This document shows, piece by piece, positions 22,988 to 35,461 of a DNA stretch of 64,000 nt. The position numbers were made by a program, and so were the translations under genes. Numbering within the stretch: the first letter of the stretch is position 1; every line of letters begins with the position of its first letter. The stretch spans positions 1 to 64,000 of the forward strand of contig WMKJ01000063.1 in NCBI GenBank assembly GCA_009733715.1. Direction: 5' to 3'. The notes under the pieces are model-generated. The model was not told the origin of the DNA and ran no database searches. It worked only from the letters and a program-made list of their open reading frames with translations. The stretch is from Herpomyces periplanetae (Eukaryota > Ascomycota > Laboulbeniomycetes > Herpomycetales > Herpomycetaceae).

Positions 22988-25180
22988 ATGAGCGAAGGTG
23001 ATAAGGAAATATCAAAGCGGGCGGCAGATAAGGCGAAGAAAAAAGCGGAAAAATTGGCCAAAAAACGAGAGTATTCGAGTCAAAAAAGTGGAAAGGTTGA
23101 TCAAGATTCTCCTCAGTTAGCTGAACGTACTGAGACTTCAAAGTTTAATGAAGGATGGTTAAAAAGGGTATTCGAGGAAAAACCGGTCGATGTTATCACC
23201 AGATTTCCACCTGAACCTAATGGATATTTGCACATTGGCCATGCGAAGGCTATTATGGTAAATTTTGGTTTCGCAGAGTATCATAAGGGGAAGTGTGTAC
23301 TGAGATTAGACGACACCAATCCTACTACGGAAGATGAATGTTTCGTTGAATCTATCAAGGACATTGTCACCTGGTTAGGTTATACTCCGTGCTCTATAAC
23401 GTATAGCAGTGATTACTTTGACAGGCTTTACAAGGAAGCAGAAAACCTGATATTGAAGGGTAAAGCTTACGTTTGCCATTGCTCGAGTAAGTTAATCAAG
23501 TTGACATGACAAATTATGGCAAATTAGTAAAATTTTGGTTACCGTTTACTGATTCAGTGAGTCGTATGATACCGAATTCAATATAGAGGAAGAAGTTAAT
23601 TTACAGAGAGGTGGACCTGATAACCGTGGACCTCGATATGCTTGTTCTCATAGGAATAGACCCCTAGAAGAATCTCTTAATGAATTTAGAGCAATGCGAG
23701 ATGGAAATCGTAAGGCTAAAGAGGCTCATTTACGTATGAAACAAAGCATTGATGATCCTCTAGAAGGTAATCCTCAAATGTGGGATATTGCTGCATACAG
23801 GGTTGTTGATGATAACCATCATTATCGAACGGGTTCAAAATGGAAAATTTACCCAACTTATGATTTTACGCATTGCTTATGTGACGCTTATGAAAATATA
23901 TCGCATTCTTTGTGCACTACGGAATTTTTTCTATCTCGGACTTCATATGATTGGTTACTGGAGCAGCTAGATTATAAAATTCCCAACAGTACAACTAAAG
24001 GGCCTATTCAACGGGAGTAAGTTTACGTTTGAGCAAAACATTTGTAATTTTGTTTCCATAAAACTCATAAGTCGAAAACAGGTACGGTCGACTAAACATC
24101 AACGGTGCAATTTTGTCTAAACGACGTATATTAATGTTAGTAAACGGATGTGAAATTGAAAGCAAATTGACAGATGGATCAATTGAAATTAAAAAGATAC
24201 CTAAGGCGGTGCGAGGATGGGATGATCCACGACTTTTTACCATGGTAGCGATAAAACGACGAGGAGTTCCTGCGGGGGCATTGAAATCTTTTGTGTCAGA
24301 GCTTGGTGTGACGGATGCGCTTACTAGTATTCAAGTATCGAGATTTGACACAGCTATTCGCAAGTATCTTGAGCGCACAGTCCCGCGAATTATGCTTGTA
24401 GTGGAACCAATATTAGTTACGATTCAAAATTTACCGCATGATTACGATGATGTTATCAGTATTCCTTACGATCCAAAAAATCCTAGTGGCCTATCGCGGA
24501 ATGTTCACATTACTAGGGATATATATATTGAAGATTCCGATTTTCGGGTGAAAGAGGATGCCAATTTTTATCGGCTGTCGCTGAACGGAACAGTGGGGCT
24601 TTTGAATGTTCCGTTTTTTATTAAAGCTGTTTCATTTGTAAAAGATGAGAAAACTGGCAAGGTTAGCCAGATCATAGCAGAAAAGGTCGAAAGTGTAAAT
24701 GTCAATTCAAATTCGGAAAGTTTGAAACTACCCAAGGTTTACATTCATTGGGTTAGCAGCAAGTATTCAGTGCCGGTAGTTACACGGTTTTACGAGCAAT
24801 TATTTTTGAGCAATGATCCGAATGGGCTGGACTGGAAGAATGGGGGTTACGTTAGGGATTTGAACCCAAACTCAGAAAGGATATTTACTGAATCCGTGAC
24901 GGAAGAAGCAATATTCGAATTAGAAAGACTAAAGAAGAGCAAAAATCGAGTAGACGGTAGCAATGATCATGGTAGTTCGTCGATTGATGAATCGATTCGT
25001 GGAATTGATACGATAGAGTTGAATGGGAAAAATGAAGATTTGGATGATATTGTACGATTTCAAGCTATACGCACAGGTTACTTTTGCATTGATAAGGACA
25101 AGGTTCCTGATGGTAGAGTTGTATTGAATCAGATAGTAGCACTGAAAGAGGATACAACGAAGAATCGGGTAATTGTGTAA
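22988..25180 (+). CDS. GLN4: Glutaminyl-tRNA synthetase, cytosolic
   Basis: Charges tRNA-Gln. Best model: exons 22988-23490, 23558-24016 and 24082-25180, 686 aa. The class I motif HIGHAKA lies in [20 protein letters not shown], and the KMSKS equivalent is ILSKRRI, as in other eukaryotic GlnRS. Catalytic-domain blocks [25 protein letters not shown] and [12 protein letters not shown] are clear, followed by the beta-barrel anticodon region. The first 50 residues are Lys-rich; the large N-terminal domain of yeast Gln4 is absent. Oddity: the strong donor GTAAGT at 23487 breaks the frame, while a weaker donor GTTAAT four bases downstream (23491) keeps it. The second intron (65 nt) is clean. Confidence 0.93.
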
Positions 25181-28085
25181 CTGAATTGTGTCAGGCTCAT
25201 CGCGAGAAAGTCACGGATGAGTGACTACACAGATTAAGTTGATAAAATTATGCTACCAAGCTAGCTACAATGGGATGTGGTAAGATGGATTTAGCTATTT
25301 TGTTATGCGTCTATAATTGAACTTGGTAGATTTGTTGAATTTTCAGATAGTTCATGAATGTTTGATACGTAAAATGGTTACGGTACGAGGTGTAGGCAGA
25401 AGTTGGACAAAATTCAAGGTTAAGCTTATTTCAAAGGCCACAGCATGTTAGGTAGAGTGTGAATAATGTAGTGTAATTCAGATTGGAAGTTTCTGCTCAG
25501 ATTGGTTGAGGAGGGTTGGAAGGCATGTATAGTTAAGCATAGTATTGGTGGCAGACAAAATGTAAATATTTGGGCGTAATCGGTTGGGAATTTTAATTAG
25601 AATGGTGGGGCAAGGTTTTTGAAAGTGATAAAACATACTTTTAAAGGTAATATACATGGAACTAGACATTGTAAGTTCTTGCTGATCTTGAGTAATTTAT
25701 TATTAAAAGTTACCGAATAAACAGAAGATGCCAGGAGTATAAAATTTTCAACTTAAGGTAGGCAGATTGACGAAGGATTTTGGGATGAAGTTGGCGAAGA
25801 GAGTATTCTCATGTTATAAATTTTACATGATGGCATACAGATGTAGTGAAATGGGATCAATGTCACGGGAAACTTTCCGTTAAATTTACAGTGGGAAAAC
25901 TGGGAATTCAAGGAAAGTCAGGAATAAATATTTAGAGACCAACAATATCACGAATGGGAAAAAATTATTTGGGAAAAAAAATAAGCTGAAGTGGGAGTAT
26001 TGAAAGGTGTGGAAGATTTTTATGTCATATTTAGTTTTTGTTTACATGGTCAGCAGCATGGGATTCTGGGGAGTATTTTTAAAGGAGCAATAAAATTTAA
26101 AAAAGTGACTTTTAGTGAAACAGGTTAACAATAAAGAGACGAGTTGTAGTTGGAATACATGATTGAAGAAGAGTGTAGGAAAAAGGTAATGTTACAAAAT
26201 ATTTATGGGAATAAGTCATGACTAATAGAGCAAGATGGGATTGGGAAAATTTGTATTTTGCTAGCCAATAGTTAACCAGTATTATGCTCAGGCAAGATAA
26301 GTGAACGTGAAGACAAGTGTAGAGAGAAAGCATGGGTTTATCAACATGTTTTAGTTTGTTAGACCAACAGTTAGATTAAGGATAAGCCGGGTAGCATGCA
26401 TTGAAAAAATTGGAATGATTGGAACAAAATGTAGAAAGGTTAAAAAGGTAAATATTGATGACCGAGGAAATGAAGACAGGACAAATAATGACGACGAGAG
26501 ATTACGACAAGGAATCGTTGGGGAATTGTGAGGATAAGGGAGTATAGAGATGATTAAATGTGGGTGATGGATATAGGGATGTGGAAGGCGAACTAATCAG
26601 ATGTGGTGATGGGGATTCGGGAAATGTTGAGCGAGGAGGGAATTGATAGTCGTGGTAAATATGGGAAGGCTAACCAGCGATAGATGACGAGGAGCATGAG
26701 GAAGGGAGTATGACAACTCATACTGATAGTAGAATGAGAAGAATGAAGCGACTAGGGGAAAAGGGGTAGATGGATAGAAGAGGAGAGGATGATGGTGTTT
26801 TTGATGGGAGAATGAAGGCAAATATGATAGCAGCAGGTGGAGGGGGTCACACTGCGCAAGGGCAGCACATACATAACCCATACACGGGCAGTACGTGAAC
26901 AGTATAGGGCGACCACGCCCCGCCAAGTGCAAGCAAAAACACCTTGCGCCTATGCTCCAGCACCCTCCCTGTCCAAGCATCTAATCCTAATCATCTCATC
27001 TATTCCTGTCACCATCTCGTCCACGCAAACATCTCTTCACCTCCCCTCCCCTCCCTACGTCACCTCCGTCCCGATCCCCACCTTTTCTCCCTACCGCCCA
27101 GTCTAGCCACGGATTATTGATTTTCCGGTCACCAAACCGGGGTATTTCGGCGATCACGTTACCCGAATAGGGGGAGTGCTGGGATGGAGTCTTGGTCCGT
27201 CTGGATTTTGTTGAGACGTGTTAACGCGGATCACGGGATCTGCGCAAATATGGCCAAATGGCTGTTTTTACTTGTTTCGACGTTTTTTCTTGAACATCTC
27301 ATACATCTTATCTTTCCAAACCGTTTTCTTAACCCTACCAGGGAATGTTTCTGGAGTCTCATCCTTTCCCCAAATTATCATAATTTCTTCAATCTAACTG
27401 CCCCAATTTACTCTTCCCAAAGCTCTCATCCTCTCCTTAGATTCCCCATCGAAATCTACGCTTGAACTTTATACCGATTAATTACTTGTGTTTATTTTTT
27501 CATCATTTCCTTTTTCCCTTTATAATCATTCAAACTCTCATACAATACTTCTTCATCGAGTCTTTCAGCTCCCCTTTGATTGCCCCCACTCCACTTCATT
27601 CTTGTTGGATTTAGGGCTCTCGTTACATTTTTCGGCCACGCCCGATCATCTAAATGCTTAAATACCCGACTTACACTTATTTTACAATCTTTTTTACACT
27701 TTACGCCTCTTTTAAAGTTCTTTTGCTTTAGCTGGTTTCTACACTTTATCTCTCTTCCTTTCTCTTCCTTTTCCTTCCTCATCTCTCCTTTCTTGTTTTT
27801 CTTCCCTTCTCTTCCCTCACCTTCCCCTCATTTCTCCTCACCTCTCCCTCATTTCCTCCCCCATTACCTCATGGCTTTTTAAGTCTTATTTAACTCTTCT
27901 CAAATCTTTTCATCCTCTCACCTTCCATATTTATCTGTCCTACATTGCCATTAGTTTCCTTCGTCCTTTCTCCCATCATACTCATATAACTGTCTCATTT
28001 CTGCCCATTATTCCTTCTTTCTCCACCATTTAACTGCTTACCGCTAAGCTACCTTTCAAATTATGTTTCGTTAAAATACCTTGAA
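25181..28085. other. Gene-poor spacer with purine/pyrimidine switch
   Basis: No credible gene in 2.9 kb. To about 26.83 kb the + strand is purine-rich; from about 26.9 kb it becomes strongly pyrimidine-rich (27.72-27.88 kb is almost all C and T). The open frames here are Ser/Phe/Leu/Pro- or Lys/Glu/Arg-rich and reflect that composition. A short inverted repeat CCGGT...ACCGG lies near 27125-27145. Confidence 0.5.
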
Positions 28086-30163
28086 ATGATAAAACTCACT
28101 TCGTCCCCGCACCTAGGTCTGTCCAACTCCCGACTTGGGATTGGCCACCTTTCAGTGCTTATCTTCGAAGCCGTCCTTGAGATATTCTGCATCGGTTTAC
28201 CAGGCTACTTTCTCGCTAAACGTGGTGTTTTCACTCCTTCCTACCAAAAATTCGTCGCCGAATTAAATGTTCAAATATTCACTCCATGTTTTAGTATGCA
28301 GTCCTCTAAATTTATCACCTTCTATTTAGTCGTCTTCAATAAGCTATACTAACTTTGTGTGACTCTATTAGTCTTTTACAAATTGGCTTCACAACTGCAA
28401 GCCGAAAAGTTCTCCGATTTATCCATCATACCTATCATTTACATTCTCCAGACCTCCGTGTCATATATTTCGGCTCGAATCGTGTCAATGATCTTTCGTC
28501 TCCAAAAACGCCCCCAAAACTTCGTTATTGCCATGGCTGTACGTGAAACACCTATCTTATTATACTCTACGATGCTCGATCTTTTTCGTCTTCATTTATA
28601 TGTAACCATGCTCATATTATCCTAACCACTTTCTAAGCAAGTAATACTAACTTGTTAAATTACCTTGTTTCAGGTATTTGCAAACTCAAACTCTTTACCC
28701 ATTTCCCTCGTTATAGCTCTTTCACAAACTATTAAGGGTTTACATTGGGATAGAATACCCGGTGATAATGATTCTGACGTAGCAGCCCGTGGAATACTCT
28801 ATCTTCTAATTTTTCAGCAGTTGGGCCAACTACTAAGATGGAGTTGGGGCTATCATGTTTTATTAGCTCCTGCGTTTATTTCCGATTCACATGAAAGTGT
28901 TAACAGCAGATCAAGCCCCTCATCGAGAATTAGACACTATACAGATGACATTCCAAACGAAAGGACTGTCTTAATTAACATTTATAGTAACGATGAGGAA
29001 AATCCAGAGTTGAACAGTTTAAAAGCTTATGATCAATCAAAAAAAATTGGTCCTCCACTCGGATTTGCCCCTAGTGATGGTTCACGCAGCAATTCACCCA
29101 TACTAGAGGAATGCTGTTCTTCCGTATCTGGCAGATCCCGCTTTGAAAGACGTTCAAATCCATCTAATCGCGCTCGATTAAGCACAGAAGGCTCTTCGTT
29201 TACTAACTATAGCTCCGAACCTGATGATCGTATGACATCATTTCCCTCTCTTCAGTCGCGATTACTTTGCGAAAATCCCGGTTCAGGTCTCATGGGAGAA
29301 TTTTTTCCGCATTGTTTAAACTCCGGTTATCATGTTGTGAAAAATACGCAGTCCGGTATAATGAGTATTGTGTACAAACTCTTGGATCAACTTCCTCATC
29401 CAATTAAAGCATGTTCACGGTTTACAGCTTATCATATGAAAAAATTATTCAATTCAGTTTGGAGAATTCTCAATCCCCCCTTATTATCAATGTTTGCAGC
29501 AGTTGTTATCGCCATCATTCCATCCGTTCAGCAATTTTTTTTTACACCGGATACATTTGTTCACAATTCAATTACCCGAAGCGTTAAAAAGTTAGGCTCT
29601 GTTGCTATACCGTTAATTTTATTAACTTTGGGCGCAAATATTGCCCAGGGAACTTCCTCCACTAGTGAAAATGAGCAGTTATCACCATCGGTATCATTCG
29701 CTTCACCGGATACCTTACTGCCACTTGCATCACAGGAAGAAAAACAAAATAATCGGAATCTGTTGTTAGCATCATTGATTTCTCGACTTGTTTTGCCCAC
29801 CATTATTATGGCCCCTATCCTAGCTGTATTCGCGAAATTCTTGCCTATCAGTATAGTTGATGATCCTATATTTGTCGTTGTGTGTTTTCTCTTGGCCGGG
29901 GCTCCTAGCGCATTACAACTTGCTCAAATATGTCAACTTAATAACGTTTATATGCCAGTAATGGCTAAAATACTATTCCACAGTTATATCCTATGGTGAG
30001 TATTTCCCCTTCGTCAGTTTTTATATGTGCTGTTTTTATCATTCCCAATATTCGTCACCATCTCTCACAGCCTTCCCTTACTAATGGGCTTAGGATTTTC
30101 CCCTCAACCCTTATTCTTGTTTTACTAGCGGTTGAGGTTTTACGATGGGCATCTTCCTCCTGA
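28086..30163 (+). CDS. Auxin-efflux-family (Mem_trans) transporter, fungal ECM3-like
   Basis: Membrane carrier of the PIN-like family (PF03547). Substrate in fungi is not settled. Exons 28086-28293, 28372-28538, 28674-29995 and 30094-30163 give 588 aa. The N-terminal helices (VLIFEAVLEIFCIGLPGYFL, LNVQIFTPCF|IFYKLASQL) and FVIAMAV|FANSNSLPISLV are cut by introns at conserved places. The fungal signature GDNDSDVAARGILYLL and LGQLLRWSWGYHVLLAP follow. A long Ser-rich cytosolic loop precedes the C-terminal helices. The last exon supplies IFPSTLILVLLAVEVLRWA and the stop. The first two introns have perfect TACTAAC boxes (28347-28353, 28645-28651); the last has TTACTAAT. Confidence 0.93.
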
Positions 30164-31172
30164 GCTACATGATTATTTAGTATGGTTGAATAATACCCCG
30201 AACTCAAATTTTACGTAGTATCGGGCATGGTAGGTACCTTAACTTAAGGTTTTTCTTATGCATGCATTTGCGGCCCACACTCTCCTCGGCTCCCTGAATA
30301 ATCCTTAACTCTACATGCAGCTGTAGCGGTTCCAGTTACACTCAGCGTAACCACTTCCGGATCCGCTGCCCTCGTCGTTGCTGCTGCCGCATCTATAGTC
30401 GACCCTCCCCCCGCATGACGTCATATCCCCCTTTTCTTTCCTCGCTTAATCCACACTGTGTGTGTATATCTCTGATTATATAATTGCTTTCTTTCCCCAT
30501 GGAGTATAAAGGGATGATTTGTGGTTTGAGCTAGCGTATGCGCGATCCCTTTTCCCATTTTACTTTCCTTGACCAACTTAAGGGTTTTCAGTTATTTCGT
30601 CAAAGCTATCGGCCTCGTCTTTATCGGCTTTGTTTTTTGCTTCTGATCTCCACTACTTTATACGAACATCACATTTTTTTCTCTAGTTACGATCCCAAAT
30701 AACCAACGACCGCGGCTCTGAACTGCCTTGCTCCTTATCCGATATTGATCACTCTTGTCTAGCAATATTCAATGTAGCTTGCTTGTGTCATTTTATATAT
30801 TTATAAGGTTTTTATCTTATCTTTTCCTTTGGAGATTATCTTTTGCTTTGGGGGGATTTCTTGTGTCTCGAGCGTTTTGTCGAATTGATTTACGTCAATG
30901 TCATATTGGTGCTTGCAACGCTTATTGCGCAAACTTTCCCGCTATTTTTTCTTACTTTGATTTTTCGTTATATTACCAACGGTTATTGAATTTTTAAGGA
31001 TATTTTCAGAAAGTATTAAATTGTGTACGAGCTTATGCTTATTATTTTCGGTGTGTAAACATCCCATGACACTTGATTATCTTGACGTTTTTGATTGTGG
31101 GCAAAGTGATAAGTTGACTCTTTCGAGTCCTGTGTATGAACGTTGTTAGTTGGAAAAAAATTTAAGTGTGTG
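30164..31172. other. Spacer carrier / choline kinase
   Basis: No gene recognised. A GC-richer patch at 30321-30418 reads as a Val/Ala-rich hydrophobic peptide but has no visible start. A small out-of-frame upstream ATG lies near 31136. Confidence 0.4.
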
Positions 31173-33711
31173 ATGGCGGCTTTATTTGATCATGAATCAT
31201 TTACTAATTCTAACGGAGAAATGGAGGGAACCAAATTTCATAATGTTATGGGTGCTGGTAGTGGTGGTGTCACGCCTAATTCATCCGGTCCGGGTAAAAA
31301 TGTCCTCTACGAAGCTTTGTTCATCCAAGTTCAAAACTGGGTAAATGCTGAGAAGCAAAAGAGAAAAGTAAAAAAAATTAAAAGACCCGCAAATTGTCAA
31401 TCATACAGCCCCCCTCCGGATTGCATTAATACGCTCAGCGAACAAGCTGTTTTGTATGAAAATGAGTATATTACTGAACGACGAAACTCCCTTGACTCTT
31501 GTGTATCCGACGAATCCGTGGCCTTGAACGAGTTATCAGAGATACTTGATAACAGTGCGGCTTCGTACAAACATTGTCTATCAATGACCGCACACCGTGA
31601 AGTAAGACAAGCCCGCTCTTTGCGAAGGAATAAATCTTATTTTAGTATGGGAAGTTATCCTTCCCAATTCTCTGTACCAGAAGAAAAATTTGACACAAGA
31701 GCACTGGAATCTGTACCCAGCTGTAATATTTTCTTGGACAACTCGAAAACTGTGGCCCACTGGGGAGGTGGATTCGATGATGAAAATTTATTCTTTTCAT
31801 CTAACCACCATGATCATGACAACGTAACATTAATTTGCGATTCGGAAAATAAACCGTGTAAAAATCTAATATCAAAAGAACGACAGTCTTGGAGAGATTT
31901 TAAGCGGGATATACTTAACATAACCCATGTTTTGAGGTTAAAAAGATGGCGCCTCATACCCATGGATAGAAGTTCAGAAATTCATGTTGAGCGGTTAAGT
32001 GGAGCTTTAACAAATTCAGTTTACGTAGTTTCCGCATCACCAGGTTTAGTAGAGTATCCTAGTTTATCTAGTGGAAATACGGACAATGACCCTGCATGGC
32101 CAGGATCAGGCCACGATGGAAATTTTGTCGATGGAATTGCTAGTGGGCACAGCACAAATAAGAACCGTAAAACACCGGCTAAGCTATTACTTCGAATTTA
32201 TGGAAGTCAAGTATCTCATTTGATTGATCGTAAGTCCGAGTTAGCCATACTTGAGCGTTTAGCGGAAAGAAACATAGGGCCACGACTCTTGGGAAAGTTT
32301 GCCAATGGTCGTTTGGAGGAATTTTTTAATGGAGTAGCGTTAAAACCGAAAGATTTACGGCGCCCTGAATATAGTCGGATGATTGCCAAACGAATGCGTG
32401 AGTTACATGATGGCGTACAGTTACTGAATTCAGAGCGCGACTCTGGTCCGATGGTATGGCGTAACTGGGATAAATGGGTAGAAAGATGCGAAATGATTCT
32501 ATCCAGAGTAGATGGAATTGTAGAAAAAGAACTTTCAACAAGGACAGCAGGTGGGATAGCAAATCAACTTCGGAAAGCCAGTCCAGCCCAACGATGGATG
32601 TATCGAGGCTACCCATGTGGAACACCTTGGAAAGAATTTAAGCAAGCCGTTGAAAAATACCGCCGATGGCTGGAACAGGAGTGCGGTGGTTTGGAAAAAA
32701 TCAGCAAGGAAATGGTATTTGCACATAATGATGTTAGTGACTGGAAATTTATTTAAAATTTTGTATTTGGATATGCGAACGAGTGTTAACGTAACTGGGT
32801 GTATTGTCGGCTGGCATCCGATTTTTTAGACGCAATACGGGAACATACTACGATTACTTCCGCCTACGGAATCACCACTTTTAAGGCCAGGGAATGTTCA
32901 TAAGCAATTAGTTGTAATCGACTTCGAGTACGCCAATGCTAATGTACGCGGTCTGGAGTTTGCAAATCATTTTGTAAGTACTCTAGAAATATTTGGTTGA
33001 CACATCATATATAGTATGCCATACACGAGGGCACAGTTTGGTTTTGCGTTATTGACAGCATAATGACTAATTTTGATGACTTGTATCAAATAGACGGAAT
33101 GGTGCTATAATTACCACGACCCAGATACTCCATATGCATGCAATATAGAGTACTACCCTACACGAGAACAACAGCGAGAATTTATAAAAGCTTATTTATC
33201 CCATAAACCTACGTACAACCTTGATTCTGAAAATTCACCAGTTGACGAATGCAGTTTAAATGGAAATTACGAGTTAAGTGAACTAATCGATAAACTTGAG
33301 CGTGAGACGAGGATCTGGCGCGCTGCTAACAGTGCTATGTGGGTCGCCTGGGGGGTCGTCCAAGCCCAGTGTTTAGACACGGATAAAGAAGTGGAACTGG
33401 TCATGGATACTGTTACCTGCCCCTGTGGTAATGAAGCCGAATTAAATGAATCACATAATTTGGACAAGGAAACTAGTTGTTTAACGGATATTAAGACCTC
33501 ACCTTCGGTAGATAATCAACAGCAAAGTGGGTTTGATTATGTTGCTTACTCGCAGGAGCGAGCAAAATTTTTTTGGGCAGATATAGTGGATTTGGGAATC
33601 ATACAATTGAATGATTTAGATAGCGTTCTCAGAGAACGAGTATCGCTCGTTCAGCAAAAAATTTCAACTTTTACCACGGCAGAAGCCAAATCGCACATAC
33701 TAATCGATTGA
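31173..33711 (+). CDS. Choline/ethanolamine kinase
   Basis: First step of the CDP-choline/CDP-ethanolamine (Kennedy) pathway: phosphorylates choline or ethanolamine. Exons 31173-32732, 32830-32973 and 33094-33711 (introns 97 and 120 nt) give 773 aa. The nucleotide-binding Lys region is TPAKLLLRIYG. The Brenner motif VFAHND|TQYGNILRL is split by the first intron right after HND. The DFE motif is in VVIDFEYANANVRGLEFANHF, and the third exon opens TEWCYNYHDPDTPYACNIEY. An N-terminal extension of about 240 residues is Ser-rich and of unknown role, as in other fungal kinases of this type. Choline versus ethanolamine preference cannot be told. The ATG at 31173 is the first in frame. Confidence 0.93.
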
Positions 33712-33899
33712 CTCTACTCCTTGCCTAGAACCAAAGTGTATTACAGCTGTTTAAATTAGGGAGGTTTAACCGGCAGGGCTGAAATGCGAATAGCTAAACA
33801 CGAGTCTCAACAACAAAAAGAAATATGCTAACATCCAGTACCCCATTTGCCTTTTCTGGGAACCGTTATATACATGTGGGGCAGGGTGTGGCACAGTAG

Positions 33900-34994
33900 T
33901 CACGTGGTGCTGGCAGTGGCGGTGGAGGAAGGTGGGGAGGAATGGGATTGGGGGGCAGAGGGAACTTCACATGGAGTTGGTTTGTGTTCATTAGGATTAG
34001 CAGTATGTTGATTGACATTCGCCGAGGATAGAGGAAAATGTGAATGGGGGCAGGCACTATTGGTGTTGGCAGTTGTATTAGGGGATGTGATGATTGTAGC
34101 TGTAGCCGTGTTAGTAGGTTGAAAGACGAATTTTCCCGGAATAAAGGTATAATTAGAAGGTGATTTTGCAGGAAGAACTTTTTGTAAACGAGATTCAATG
34201 TATGCACGTCGAACTGCATTAGGATCCGATTCGGGATGAGTAAAGGGTGGAAGAGATGAAATCTTATTAAGTAATGTATCGGGTAATAAACTCGAAGGTT
34301 TGGTAAATACGGGATCTTTGAATGCAGGCTGAAGAGCTTCCAAAAGTTGATGTAAACGTGGAAGATGAGTAATAAGAGTTTCCAAATGATGAAATATTTT
34401 GCCGGGGATTTCAGTTGACTGAGAATCATGAACGATTAAACTTGACGAGCGTGATAACATATCGAGTAGTTGATTAAATTGGTCAATTAACTTGTCATTA
34501 CGTGCTATACTCGCTTTAATTGCTACATTCAATTTTTTTGTAGCACGATACTTTCGCAAAGTTGCATGTAAGGACTCCGCTGGATTAACGGGATCAGGGG
34601 GTGTATGAAAGTCAAGATAATCATAGTGTTGTAAACGAATCCACGGAATAAGATCAGCAGGAATAGTTAACACGTTACGTAGTATATAAATTTCAAATTT
34701 ATCAAAATTCCGATCTAAATTTGAATCCAGTAACGTTTCCAGTTGATGCACACCGTCTTCCACTTCTCGGTGAATTTCGGCCGGTAAAATTACCTCACCG
34801 CTAACATCGTCAACATCATCCACAAACCCCAGCGCTACCGGATCCACCGCAAGTAAGCCTTGTTCGGCTGCATCCACCGCCCGATTCACTAATTCGTTAA
34901 CTGTGTTAATAATAGCATCTAGTAACGATAGCGGTGTATACCGAAAATGTTCCGTTAATAGTGAAATTTCCAAATTTTTTTGTGCATTCGTCAT
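33900..34994 (-). CDS. MIS12: Kinetochore protein MIS12/MTW1
   Basis: Core of the MIND/Mis12 complex linking centromere chromatin to the Ndc80 complex. One exon, 364 aa. The N-terminal Mis12 signature is LLTEHFRYTPLSLLDAIINT, followed by VNELVNRAVDAAEQGLL, and then helical segments (VEDGVHQLETLLDSNLDRNF, ATLRKYRATKKLN) typical of the family. The last ~90 residues are Pro/Thr/Ser-rich. The ATG at 34994 is preferred over an upstream in-frame GTG because the homology begins just after it. It lies head to head with VMA21. Confidence 0.85.
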   Translation of the reverse strand: MTNAQKNLEISLLTEHFRYTPLSLLDAIINTVNELVNRAVDAAEQGLLAVDPVALGFVDDVDDVSGEVILPAEIHREVEDGVHQLETLLDSNLDRNFDKFEIYILRNVLTIPADLIPWIRLQHYDYLDFHTPPDPVNPAESLHATLRKYRATKKLNVAIKASIARNDKLIDQFNQLLDMLSRSSSLIVHDSQSTEIPGKIFHHLETLITHLPRLHQLLEALQPAFKDPVFTKPSSLLPDTLLNKISSLPPFTHPESDPNAVRRAYIESRLQKVLPAKSPSNYTFIPGKFVFQPTNTATATIITSPNTTANTNSACPHSHFPLSSANVNQHTANPNEHKPTPCEVPSAPQSHSSPPSSTATASTT

Positions 34995-35461
34995 TCTGAT
35001 TAAATCATCGCACACGGAAATATTTCCTTTCCCAACCCTAGTCGTACGTTGAATAAGTCCAAACTCCTCTGCCTAACCCTTTTCTCCCACCTTCGTGCAT
35101 CCTTTGTTCCCATGTATCACGTGCAATATTTGTAAGCTCCCCTTTTACAGGCACGTGCCCACTGGAGCGAGCGAGTTGGTTAGGCTAGTAATTTTGTGGG
35201 TATATACATTCGCGAAGGAATTGGACAATTACCGCGGGAGAATTGGTTTATGATCTTTTTGGGGAAATTCGTGAGTAAAATTTTTTTTTGCCAGGGAAGA
35301 GGATCACAGAGTGAGGCTTGATTTGTACGGTTATTCTCTCGTATACACTTGTACACTTTGTGGTTGCGAAATTGTTTTAGACACATCAGAGCGCGTGTGC
35401 GTGTACTTCTTGTACACGGGGGTTTGAGTTTGCAAAAGTGAAACTGAGCGTCCCATTTTAT
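34995..35461. promoter_or_regulatory. Divergent promoter region MIS12 / VMA21
   Basis: Shared upstream region of two divergent genes. Two CACGTG E-box palindromes lie at 35118-35123 and 35152-35157, 34 bp apart; these are binding words for Cbf1/bHLH factors. No gene seen. Confidence 0.4.

Noticed and set aside
27492-27882. Opposed open frames (Lys/Glu-rich minus, Ser/Phe-rich plus)
   Set aside because: Both follow from the near-pure C/T composition of the plus strand.
30197-30418. Hydrophobic Val/Ala-rich reading frame across a possible intron after the carrier gene
   Set aside because: No start codon in frame, an upstream stop, and the carrier already has a good last exon.
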